Assembly: GCA_017560305.1 (NCBI GenBank)
Contig: JAFYOF010000157.1
Span: 1 to 8,312 of the forward strand
Origin: Alistipes sp.
Lineage (GTDB): Bacteria > Bacteroidota > Bacteroidia > Bacteroidales > Rikenellaceae
Length of the DNA stretch: 8,312 nt
Direction of reading: 5' to 3'
Part shown: one piece after another, positions 1 to 5,925 of the stretch
Position numbering within the stretch: the stretch's first letter is position 1
Layout of the letters: the number at the start of each line of letters is the position of its first letter
The notes under the pieces: generated by a model
Told to the model about the DNA's origin: nothing
What the model saw: only the letters and a program-made list of their open reading frames with translations
The model's database searches: none
Made by a program: the position numbers and the translations under genes

Positions 1-54
1 AGCCAGAAGGTGCGCGTTAAGTACACCTTGCCTGTAATGTTCCAGATCAACTAA
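1..54 (+). CDS. C-terminal end of a probable TonB energy transducer (partial)
   Basis: Frame 1 is open from the window edge and ends at TAA (52-54), leaving 17 residues: SQKVRVKYTLPVMFQIN. The pattern V-R-V-K-Y-T-L-P-V-x-F resembles the last strand of the TonB C-terminal domain as it appears in Bacteroidetes energy transducers, where a similar VRVKYTLPI-type string closes the protein. TonB couples the proton-motive force of the inner membrane to outer-membrane receptors. Only the tail is visible, so the membrane anchor, proline-rich linker and most of the domain cannot be checked. A terminator hairpin begins 22 nt after the stop, which supports a real gene end. The family call rests on a short motif; another protein with a TonB-like C-terminal domain is possible. 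Confidence 0.6.
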   Translation, partial: SQKVRVKYTLPVMFQIN

Positions 55-76
55 TATATTATTAAGTATATGTATA

Positions 77-112
77 AAGTGTCCCGTGACTTGTTTACGG
101 GATGCTTTTTTT
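77..112 (+). terminator. Rho-independent terminator after the TonB-like gene
   Basis: Arms 77-87 and 97-107 pair over 11 bp, with two adjacent G-T wobbles (81-103 and 80-104) and a CCCGT/ACGGG core. The loop is 9 nt (88-96), and a run of seven T (106-112) follows. This is a standard intrinsic terminator for the gene ending at 54. It stops only 10 nt before the hflX start codon at 123, so hflX transcription must either read through it or begin at a site not recognised here. Confidence 0.85.
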
Positions 113-122
113 ACCTATAAGT

Positions 123-1337
123 ATGGCGAAAGCAAAAGAGAATCAGCCCGTAGAGGAGCCACAGGACCTGCGCGCAAGAGCGGTGGTCGTTGCCGTGATA
201 CGCGACGGTCAGCCCGTGGAGCAGGTCGAGGAGTTTCTGGCGGAGTTGGAGTTTTTGGCAGAGACGGCCGACATCGTCACAGTGCGCCGCTTCACGCAGC
301 GCCTGCCACAACCATCCTCACGCATCTATGTGGGTCCTGGTAAGTTGGAGGAGATTGCGGCTTATTGCGAGGAGAACGAGATTGATATGGTCATCTTCGA
401 TGATGAACTCTCGCCTTCGCAGACGCGAAACATCGAGAAGGAGATGCCTTGCCGAGTGTTGGACCGTACACGCCTTATCCTCGACATCTTTATGTCGCGT
501 GCCCGCACAGCCTATGCCAAGACACAGGTGCAGTTGGCGCAGTATGAGTATATGTTGCCCCGTTTGGCGGGTATGTGGACTCACCTCGAGCGTCAGCGAG
601 GAGGTACGGGAACCCGTGGTGGTGCCGGTGAGCGCGAGATTGAGACCGACCGCCGTATCGTGCGTAACCGCATCTCGAAACTCAAGGAGGAACTCTCGAA
701 GATTGACCGCCAGATGGCTGTCCAGCGCTCAAACCGCGGCTCGATGGTGCGCGTGGCGTTGGTGGGATATACCAATGTGGGTAAATCTACGCTGATGAAC
801 CTTGTGTCGAAGAGCGAGGTGTTTGCCGAGAATAAACTCTTTGCGACACTCGACACTACGGTGCGTAAGGTGGTGTTCGACAACCTGCCGTTCCTGCTCT
901 CCGATACCGTTGGTTTCATCCGCAAGTTGCCTACACAACTTATCGAGTCGTTCAAGTCGACTCTCGACGAGGTGCGCGAGGCTGACCTGCTCATCCATGT
1001 GGTCGATATTTCGCACCCCAACTTCGAGGAGCAGATTGATGTGGTGAAGCAGACCCTACGCGAGATTGGCGCGGGCGACAAGCCAGTATATCTTGTGTTC
1101 AACAAGATTGACGCCTACACCTACGAGCAGAAGGAGGAGGACGATCTCACACCAGCAACGAAGCGCAACCTCTCGCTGGAGGATTTGAAGAAGAGTTGGA
1201 TTGCCAAGGCGAACACACCTTGCATCTTCATCTCGGCGGTGGAGCGTTTGAACATCGAAAAGTTGCGAACAGACCTTTATGGTATGGTTCGTGAGATACA
1301 CGCTGGTCGTTATCCATTTAATAATTTCCTCTATTAG
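123..1337 (+). CDS. hflX: GTPase HflX (ribosome-associated)
   Basis: This is a 404-residue P-loop GTPase of the HflX family, which binds the large ribosomal subunit and in studied bacteria splits stalled or stress-inactivated ribosomes. Residues about 15-115 form the HflX N-terminal domain. A helical linker (about 118-205) contains the family hallmark GGTGTRGGAGEREIETDRR at 160-178. The G domain follows: G1 GYTNVGKST 215-223, G2 threonines in FATLDTT, G3 DTVG 261-264, G4 NKID 327-330, G5 ISA 370-372. All nucleotide-binding motifs are intact and the length is normal. The frame is also open to an ATG at 102, but that codon lies inside the terminator stem and would add the unlikely peptide MLFLPIS. 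ATG 123 (MAKAKENQ) is the better start. The upp start codon lies 19 nt downstream, so the two genes probably share a transcript. Confidence 0.96.
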   Translation: MAKAKENQPVEEPQDLRARAVVVAVIRDGQPVEQVEEFLAELEFLAETADIVTVRRFTQRLPQPSSRIYVGPGKLEEIAAYCEENEIDMVIFDDELSPSQTRNIEKEMPCRVLDRTRLILDIFMSRARTAYAKTQVQLAQYEYMLPRLAGMWTHLERQRGGTGTRGGAGEREIETDRRIVRNRISKLKEELSKIDRQMAVQRSNRGSMVRVALVGYTNVGKSTLMNLVSKSEVFAENKLFATLDTTVRKVVFDNLPFLLSDTVGFIRKLPTQLIESFKSTLDEVREADLLIHVVDISHPNFEEQIDVVKQTLREIGAGDKPVYLVFNKIDAYTYEQKEEDDLTPATKRNLSLEDLKKSWIAKANTPCIFISAVERLNIEKLRTDLYGMVREIHAGRYPFNNFLY

Positions 1338-1356
1338 GCAATTAAACCGAAGAGTT

Positions 1357-2010
1357 ATGATACATATTTTAGGCGCAGAGAATACTATTCTCAACAAGTT
1401 CATCGCCCAGGTGCGTGATTGTAATATCCAGACCGACTCAATGCGTTTCCGCCGTAACCTCGAGCGTATCGGCGAGATTATGAGTTATGAGATTTCCAAG
1501 ACGCTTGCCTATAAGTCGCAGACGGTGGAGACACCGCTCGGTGCGGCGCAGGTGAATCTTGTGGAGGATGAGGTTGTGGTGGCTACGGTGTTGCGTGCGG
1601 GTCTGCCGCTGCAGCAGGGCTTCCTCAACTACTTCGATGACGCCGAGTGCGCCTTCGTGTCGGCCTACCGCAAGAACAAGAAGGATGGCACATTCAAGAT
1701 TGATGTGGAGTATGTATCGTGTGGTAATCTTGAGGGCAAGGTGCTTATCCTCATTGACCCTACGCTTGCAACGGGTCAGTCGTTGCGCCTGACTTACGAG
1801 ACTCTGGTGGCACACGGCGGCGAGCCAAAGCACACCCACATAGTCTCGGTCATCGCCAGCGAGCAGGGCGTGGAGTATGCCCAGCAGCATCTGCCAAAGA
1901 AGAGCACTTCGCTGTGGTTGGGTGCGGTGGATGCCGAACTCACCTCGAAGGCCTATATCGTTCCGGGCATAGGCGATGCGGGCGACTTGTGCTACGGCAA
2001 GAAGTTGTAG
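1357..2010 (+). CDS. upp: Uracil phosphoribosyltransferase
   Basis: This is a 217-residue type I phosphoribosyltransferase that converts uracil and PRPP to UMP and pyrophosphate (cytosolic pyrimidine salvage). The N-terminal part has the UPRTase pattern R-N-L-E-R-I-G-E-I-M-S-Y-E-I. The PRPP loop is DPTLATGQS at 134-142; many family members have DPMLATGGS, so the two changed positions are mild variants. The C-terminal uracil-binding region is YIVPGIGDAGDLCYG, with P203 to G214 in the characteristic arrangement. The frame is open upstream to 1279, but those codons overlap the end of hflX; ATG 1357 gives the normal family length and the MIHIL start. It follows hflX by 19 nt on the same strand, and a strong terminator begins about 20 nt after its stop. 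The N-terminal third is less conserved than the motifs but fits the family. Confidence 0.95.
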   Translation: MIHILGAENTILNKFIAQVRDCNIQTDSMRFRRNLERIGEIMSYEISKTLAYKSQTVETPLGAAQVNLVEDEVVVATVLRAGLPLQQGFLNYFDDAECAFVSAYRKNKKDGTFKIDVEYVSCGNLEGKVLILIDPTLATGQSLRLTYETLVAHGGEPKHTHIVSVIASEQGVEYAQQHLPKKSTSLWLGAVDAELTSKAYIVPGIGDAGDLCYGKKL

Positions 2011-2031
2011 ATTACCTTATTATAATAGTAA

Positions 2032-2071
2032 AGGTCAGCATTGGGTTTCCATCGGCTGACCTATTTTTTTT
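2032..2071 (+). terminator. Rho-independent terminator after upp
   Basis: Perfect 8-bp arms AGGTCAGC (2032-2039) and GCTGACCT (2055-2062) enclose a 15-nt loop. One A and then eight T (2064-2071) follow. It lies 21 nt after the upp stop and marks the end of the hflX-upp transcript. Confidence 0.9.
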
Positions 2072-2080
2072 GAGCGAAAG

Positions 2081-2112
2081 TTTGCGCAGAGTGAGGAAGT
2101 TTTCTATATTTG
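2081..2112 (+). promoter_or_regulatory. Bacteroidetes-type promoter for the outer-membrane protein gene
   Basis: A -33 element TTTG (2081-2084) is followed, after 20 bp, by a -7 element TATATTTG (2105-2112), a full match to TAnnTTTG. The expected transcription start is near 2117, giving a leader of about 37 nt before ATG 2154. It sits directly after the upp terminator, so the downstream gene is an independent unit. The leader just before the start codon is A-rich with no Shine-Dalgarno motif, as is usual in Bacteroidetes. Confidence 0.75.
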
Positions 2113-2153
2113 TAAAGGTAAACAGGGAATAAACCACAAAAAATGATAATGTT

Positions 2154-2837
2154 ATGAAGAAAATGTTGCTGACTCTGCTCCTTGTTGTGATGGGAGTGGG
2201 CGTTGTTTCGGCTCAGCGAGTGAGGTATGATTGGGATGTGTGGAACAGCCGTTGCACCTATCTTAATATAGGTTATGTGAATCAGAAATTTGGCGCAAAG
2301 GCACTCTGGAAGAATGAGGGCTCGGTGCAGAGCGACTGGGGTGTGTCGATTACCAATGGTCGCACATTCTACCTCCACAAGAGACCTATTGCCGATATGG
2401 TTAAGATTGGTCTTGACTGGTCGTGGGTGGATTTCAACCTCGCGCAGTATAATGTTGCACCTTTGAAGTATGTCGTTTCAGATGAGTATCTCGGTGATGT
2501 AACAATGGCAAGCGCCCTGCAGACTGAGTTGGGTATGCAGTTCGGTCCTTCGGCTACGATTAACCCTATCGACGATTTGAAGATTTCGGCATATCTGCGT
2601 GTGTCGCCATCTTACTCGGTTCTCTACCAGCCAGATATCGAGAAGTTCTGCGGCAATTATGCGACATTCGTGAACTTGGGTGCTGCCTTTGCCTGGAAGT
2701 TGATGTCGGTGGGTATCGAGTACCGCCGTGCAAAGTGTGGCTACAAGGAGATTGGCGGCGAGGGTTACCTCTCAACCTATGGTGATGTAGATTTCAAGAC
2801 CAAGGGTACACGCGTTTACTTGAGCTTCCGCTTCTAA
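2154..2837 (+). CDS. Putative outer-membrane beta-barrel protein, function unknown
   Basis: This is a 227-residue exported protein that I cannot assign to a named family. Residues 1-20 are a classic Sec signal peptide: MKK, then a Leu/Val-rich core, then VVSA, with cleavage predicted before Q21. The mature chain is rich in aromatic and alternating polar/hydrophobic residues (for example DMVKIGLDWSWVDFNL, LKISAYLRVSPSYSV, MSVGIEYRRAKC). It ends in TRVYLSFRF, a terminal amphipathic strand with a final Phe, the usual signature for outer-membrane barrel assembly. The length would suit a small 8- to 10-stranded barrel. There is no lipobox and no visible OmpA-like peptidoglycan-binding domain. The gene has its own promoter upstream and terminator downstream, so it appears monocistronic. 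Its location is inferred with fair confidence; its role is unknown. Confidence 0.82.
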   Translation: MKKMLLTLLLVVMGVGVVSAQRVRYDWDVWNSRCTYLNIGYVNQKFGAKALWKNEGSVQSDWGVSITNGRTFYLHKRPIADMVKIGLDWSWVDFNLAQYNVAPLKYVVSDEYLGDVTMASALQTELGMQFGPSATINPIDDLKISAYLRVSPSYSVLYQPDIEKFCGNYATFVNLGAAFAWKLMSVGIEYRRAKCGYKEIGGEGYLSTYGDVDFKTKGTRVYLSFRF

Positions 2838-2839
2838 GG

Positions 2840-2878
2840 AAAATTGCCTGAAAACTCCTCTTTTTTACAATTTTCAGG
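2840..2878. repeat. Two overlapping, mutually exclusive inverted repeats
   Basis: Stem 1 pairs CCTGAAAA (2847-2854) with TTTTCAGG (2871-2878). Stem 2 pairs AAAATTG (2840-2846) with CAATTTT (2868-2874). Both need the TTTT at 2871-2874, so they cannot form together. A run of six T (2861-2866) lies inside the loop. This segment follows the outer-membrane protein stop by 2 nt. It may be a degenerate terminator or a 3'-end protecting stem ahead of the clearer terminator at 2896. Confidence 0.45.
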
Positions 2879-2895
2879 GGTAATATAACAAGAAT

Positions 2896-2922
2896 AAAAG
2901 GTTGCTTTCGGGCAACCTTTTT
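2896..2922 (+). terminator. Rho-independent terminator after the outer-membrane protein gene
   Basis: Perfect arms AAAAGGTTGC (2896-2905) and GCAACCTTTT (2912-2921) enclose the 6-nt loop TTTCGG. The right arm runs into a T-tract ending at 2922. The A-rich left side means it could also work leftward, but the leftward operon has its own hairpin at 2993-3015. Confidence 0.85.
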
Positions 2923-2974
2923 ATCTTCGGTGGTGTAGCGCACTTTGCGAGCCACCCCCCCGCCACCGAAGATA
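2922..2974. repeat. Palindromic intergenic repeat, copy A
   Basis: This 53-bp element has perfect 12-bp terminal inverted repeats: TATCTTCGGTGG (2922-2933) and CCACCGAAGATA (2963-2974). Pairing extends to 14 bp by one T-G wobble and one G-C pair. The interior contains GTAGCGCACTTTGC (2935-2948) and a run of seven C (2955-2961). It lies between two convergent terminators. Copies B and C of the same design are near the right end of the window; the interior of B (GTAATGCGCTGTGC) matches A at 10 of 14 positions. No T-run follows the stem on either strand, so it does not look like a terminator. Confidence 0.7.
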
Positions 2975-2992
2975 TACATATCATAAAGACAA

Positions 2993-3015
2993 AAGGCTAC
3001 CAATCGGGTAGCCTT
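2993..3015 (-). terminator. Rho-independent terminator of the leftward importer operon
   Basis: Perfect 9-bp arms AAGGCTACC (2993-3001) and GGTAGCCTT (3007-3015) enclose a 5-nt loop. Read leftward, the stem is followed by a short T-stretch (complement of the A-run at 2991-2994). It starts 6 nt beyond the stop of the ATPase gene, so it closes the four-gene minus-strand operon. A T-rich stretch on the other side (3016-3023) could allow rightward function too. Confidence 0.82.
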
Positions 3016-3021
3016 CTCTTT

Positions 3022-3777
3022 TTACTTCACACTCACGCTCCTTGTCTTGGGGTCGAAGTTGACGATGCCGCCCGTGAAGAGGCGTTCGATATGACCGCTT
3101 GTGACCATCTCGGCGGTGGGGAGGATGTGGAGTTGCGGCGGCGCAATCAGCGCTATGGAGTCGCAGAGTTCCAGTGCAATGTCCAGCTCGTGGGTCGAGA
3201 AGAGTATGCACTTGTTCTCCTCGTGCGCAAGTCGGCGCAGCAGGGTGCAGAGTTCATAGCGGTTTGGCATATCCAGAAAGGCAGTCGGCTCGTCCAGCAG
3301 GATGATGGGCGTCTGCTGGGCAAGGGCGCGCGCAATCATTATGCGCTGACACTCTCCATCCGACATTCTGTCCATCGTCTTGTCGGCGTAGTCGCTCATT
3401 CCCACGGCGGCGATTGCCTGCATCACAATCTCCTCGTCCTGCTTCTGCATTCTTCCAATCCAGTTGGTGTAGGGTGCTCTGCCCAGTGCCACCACATCGC
3501 GTGAGCGCAGGTTTGCTATGCGCACCTTCTCGGTGGTAACGAACGCAATGGTCGAGGCGCGCTCGGCGGCGGAGAGGTCGGCAAGGGGTCGTTCTCCGAT
3601 GCGTATCTCGCCACCCAAGGTCTGCTCCAGACCCGCTATGGCGCGCAGCAGGGTACTCTTACCCGTGCCGTTTCTGCCAACCAGGGCGGTCAGTTCGCCT
3701 CGGCTGACCGATGCCGTGAGGCTGTCGATGAGTGTGCGGCTGCCGTAGCCGAGCGTAAGGTTTTGGAATCGTATCAT
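3022..3777 (-). CDS. ABC importer ATP-binding protein, FecE/BtuD/HmuV type
   Basis: This is a 251-residue cytoplasmic ATPase that would power uptake of an iron chelate, haem or cobalamin. Walker A is GRNGTGKST at 34-42. The signature is MSDGE at 138-142 (LSGGQ in most ABC proteins). Walker B IILLDEP is at 158-164, the D-loop FLD at 167-169 and the switch histidine H196 is in STHELD. Where the Q-loop glutamine is expected, after the AFV strand near residue 80, the sequence reads TTEKVRIAN with no Gln. The phrase VVALGRAPYTNWIGRMQ (95-111) resembles Bacteroidetes siderophore-importer ATPases. The ATG lies 2 nt beyond the permease stop, implying coupled translation. It is the last gene of the operon, with a terminator right after it. 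The family is clear; the substrate is not. Confidence 0.93.
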   Translation of the reverse strand: MIRFQNLTLGYGSRTLIDSLTASVSRGELTALVGRNGTGKSTLLRAIAGLEQTLGGEIRIGERPLADLSAAERASTIAFVTTEKVRIANLRSRDVVALGRAPYTNWIGRMQKQDEEIVMQAIAAVGMSDYADKTMDRMSDGECQRIMIARALAQQTPIILLDEPTAFLDMPNRYELCTLLRRLAHEENKCILFSTHELDIALELCDSIALIAPPQLHILPTAEMVTSGHIERLFTGGIVNFDPKTRSVSVK

Positions 3778-3779
3778 CG

Positions 3780-4784
3780 TTATGCAATATTCTTGTTTCT
3801 AATCACTACCCACACCACGATAGGTATGCCCAGCAGGGCGGTGATGGTGTTCACGGGCAGGGTGAGCAGTTTCGATATGATGTCACACAGCAGCAGCGAG
3901 ATTGCTCCCGTGAGTGCCGCTGCGGGCAGAAGTATGCGGTGGTCTACATTCTGGAAGATGATGCGAGCAAGGTGGGGAATCGCCAGACCGATAAAGCCGA
4001 CAGGTCCGCAAAAGGCTGTCACCGTACCCGCCAGCAGGGTGGTTGAGAGCAGTATGAGCGAGCGTGTGCGGCGTATGTTAAGACCCATCGTGCGGGCATA
4101 TGCCTCGCCCAGCAGAAGCAGATTCATCGGCTTGATGGCAGCAACGGCAATGACAAGTCCCGCAATGATTGCCGAGCCCACCAGCCACAACTGCGAAGCG
4201 GTGACATCACCCAGCGAACCCATAGTCCACACCACGAAGCTCTTGAGCGCCTCCTCGTGGCTGAGGTATTGCAGAATCTGCACCACGGCACTCACGCCCG
4301 AGCCAATCATCATACCGAGGATGAGAATCACCATAATATCCTTTATGCGTCGGCTCACCGCAGCGACCAGCGCCAAGACGGCAGCCGAGCCTATCCACGC
4401 AGCACCCGCCACGCCGAGCGACGAGAGTGCCGGGGATGACGCCCAGCCCATAAGTGGAGCGCCGAGGATAAAGAGTGCCACGCCGAGGCTCGCGCCCGAA
4501 CTCACGCCAAGCACATAGGGTCCCGCCAAGGGGTTGCGAAAGAGGGTCTGCATCTGCAGTCCGCTCACCGCCAGCGCCGAGCCGGCAAGTATGGCAACGA
4601 TAGCCTTTATAAGTCGCACATCGATGATAATCTTACTCTTGATGGGGTCGCACTCGCCTCCGCTGATGGCGGCCCACACCTCGCGTGCGGTAATCTCCAC
4701 CGAGCCCACCATCATATCGACAGCGAACAATGCGAGGGTCAGCACCGCAAGCAGAGCAAAGAGTATGGTTGTTCGTTTTTGCAT
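3780..4784 (-). CDS. FecCD/BtuC-family ABC importer permease
   Basis: This is a 334-residue inner-membrane protein with the pattern of the FecCD family (iron-siderophore, haem and vitamin B12 permeases). There are about 9-10 hydrophobic segments, beginning near 8-26 and 58-78. Hallmark regions are GLQMQTLFRNPLAGPYVLG (75-93), followed by VSSGASLG; GEAYARTMG (226-234), the cytoplasmic loop that meets the ATPase; and GPVGFIGLAIPHLAR (260-274). The C-terminal segment LPVNTITALLGIPIVVWVV (309-327) is also typical. The length is normal and no domain is missing. Only one permease gene is present, so the transporter would be a homodimer as in BtuC. The start codon is 1 nt beyond the binding-protein stop, and the stop is 2 nt before the ATPase start. 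Confidence 0.95.
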   Translation of the reverse strand: MQKRTTILFALLAVLTLALFAVDMMVGSVEITAREVWAAISGGECDPIKSKIIIDVRLIKAIVAILAGSALAVSGLQMQTLFRNPLAGPYVLGVSSGASLGVALFILGAPLMGWASSPALSSLGVAGAAWIGSAAVLALVAAVSRRIKDIMVILILGMMIGSGVSAVVQILQYLSHEEALKSFVVWTMGSLGDVTASQLWLVGSAIIAGLVIAVAAIKPMNLLLLGEAYARTMGLNIRRTRSLILLSTTLLAGTVTAFCGPVGFIGLAIPHLARIIFQNVDHRILLPAAALTGAISLLLCDIISKLLTLPVNTITALLGIPIVVWVVIRNKNIA

Positions 4785-4785
4785 T

Positions 4786-5925
4786 CTATTTCAGTTGTTT
4801 GTGGTAGTAAAGTTCTTTGCCTGTCATCAACTCGGGGTGGAGGATGGTGGCAAGGTCGTTAAGGATGATGTCGGGGCGCACCACGCCTGACTCCCAGAAG
4901 TCGGAGCCGCCCATCGTGGTCTGGCGGGCGTTGTTGTTCCACACCTGGCCCCTGATAACGGGTGGTACGGTGGCGAACTTGGGATTCAGCGCCACGAGTT
5001 CTGCTATTGAGTTGCAGCCGCTCGGGTTGAGCCACATATCACTCTGCGAGGCGTAGAGCAGCGCCTGCTCGATGTCGATTGGCTCGGAGGTGTTGCCCTC
5101 GCTCTGGGTGGTGAAGGTCTTGCCGCCCGCATCCTCGATGAGTTGCACTATGTAACTGCTCCTTGCGGGCAGAAACCACGCATCGCGGTAGGGGGTGTTG
5201 AGCATCACCTGCGGTCTGCGTGCCTCGCCAATCTTCGCCTTGATGTCGGCGGAGAGGGTGGTGTAACGCGATGCAATCTCCTCAAAAAGCGCCACGCTCT
5301 GCTTCCTGTGACCCACAATCTCGCCGATGGTGACTATCCACTCCGCCTTGCCCAGCGGTGAGGACTCCACATACTCGCCGATGTAGGCGAATGGGATTTG
5401 CAGTTCTTGTAACTTGCTCTCAAGGCTGTTGGCGGCGTTGATGCCGTAGAGCAGCACAAGGTCGGGGTTGAGCGCAATGAGCAACTCGTAGTTTATGTTG
5501 TTGTCGTAGCCCACATCGCCAATCTCCGTGCGGTGGGCGAGGATATATTCGTCGCTGATAAAGTCTATGCCCGAGACGCCCACAACCCTCTGTTGCTCCT
5601 GCATCGTGGCGAGCATCGCAATGTGGCTCGATGACATACACACGATGCGCTCAGCGGGCTTTGTGATGCGTTGCAGGTCACCAGCCGCGTGGGCGAAGTG
5701 GTCGGCGGGGTCGATGAGTAGTCGGTATGCTACGCCATCTGCACCCTGCCACGGATTCTTCGATGTGATGAGTGTTGCGCCGCTCTCGCTGTGGTGGCGA
5801 ATCTCGAAGCCCGAGGCGTAGCGGGGCGCATAGAGCACCTCATCGAAGATACTCTCGTCGAATGTTGCCCTCGGTGAGCAGGCGGAAAGAAGCGCCAGCA
5901 GTATTATCGTGAAAAATCGTTTCAT
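4786..5925 (-). CDS. Periplasmic binding lipoprotein of the iron-chelate/cobalamin importer (FecB/BtuF type)
   Basis: This 379-residue substrate-binding lipoprotein delivers ligand to the permease encoded next to it. The N-terminus is a lipoprotein signal, with lipobox LSAC at 13-16 and Cys16 as the acylated residue. The periplasmic-binding fold starts near residue 93 with RIVCMSSSHIAMLATM, then VVGVSGIDFISDE. INYELLIALNPDLVLLYG (144-161) is the usual pre-linker segment, and the C-terminal lobe runs to about 365. Between the lipid anchor and this fold lies a segment of about 75 residues (YASGFEIRHHSESGATLITSKNPW and after) that seems to occur in Bacteroidetes homologues but is absent from short BtuF proteins. 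The ATG overlaps the TGA of the upstream gene in an ATGA junction. The ligand is unassigned: no cobalamin riboswitch, TonB-dependent receptor gene or siderophore gene is in view. Confidence 0.92.
   Translation of the reverse strand: MKRFFTIILLALLSACSPRATFDESIFDEVLYAPRYASGFEIRHHSESGATLITSKNPWQGADGVAYRLLIDPADHFAHAAGDLQRITKPAERIVCMSSSHIAMLATMQEQQRVVGVSGIDFISDEYILAHRTEIGDVGYDNNINYELLIALNPDLVLLYGINAANSLESKLQELQIPFAYIGEYVESSPLGKAEWIVTIGEIVGHRKQSVALFEEIASRYTTLSADIKAKIGEARRPQVMLNTPYRDAWFLPARSSYIVQLIEDAGGKTFTTQSEGNTSEPIDIEQALLYASQSDMWLNPSGCNSIAELVALNPKFATVPPVIRGQVWNNNARQTTMGGSDFWESGVVRPDIILNDLATILHPELMTGKELYYHKQLK

Noticed and set aside
102..122. An upstream in-frame ATG at 102 for hflX
   Set aside because: It lies in the right arm of the terminator hairpin and would add a hydrophobic MLFLPIS peptide not expected for HflX. 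The ATG at 123 gives a normal N-terminus.
328..795. 155-codon alternative + frame inside hflX
   Set aside because: The composition (Arg/Ser/Trp-rich) is that of a frame-shifted reading of the hflX coding sequence, which is intact in its own frame.
2902..3504. 200-codon open frame on the + strand starting in the terminator region
   Set aside because: It begins inside a terminator, crosses repeat A and then runs antisense to the ATPase gene. No family features and no sensible start context.
3763..4518. 251-codon open frame on the + strand, antisense to the permease gene
   Set aside because: The opposite strand encodes a fully conserved FecCD permease. The + strand product is rich in Arg, Ser, Ala and Pro with no recognisable domain, typical of an antisense shadow in GC-rich DNA.
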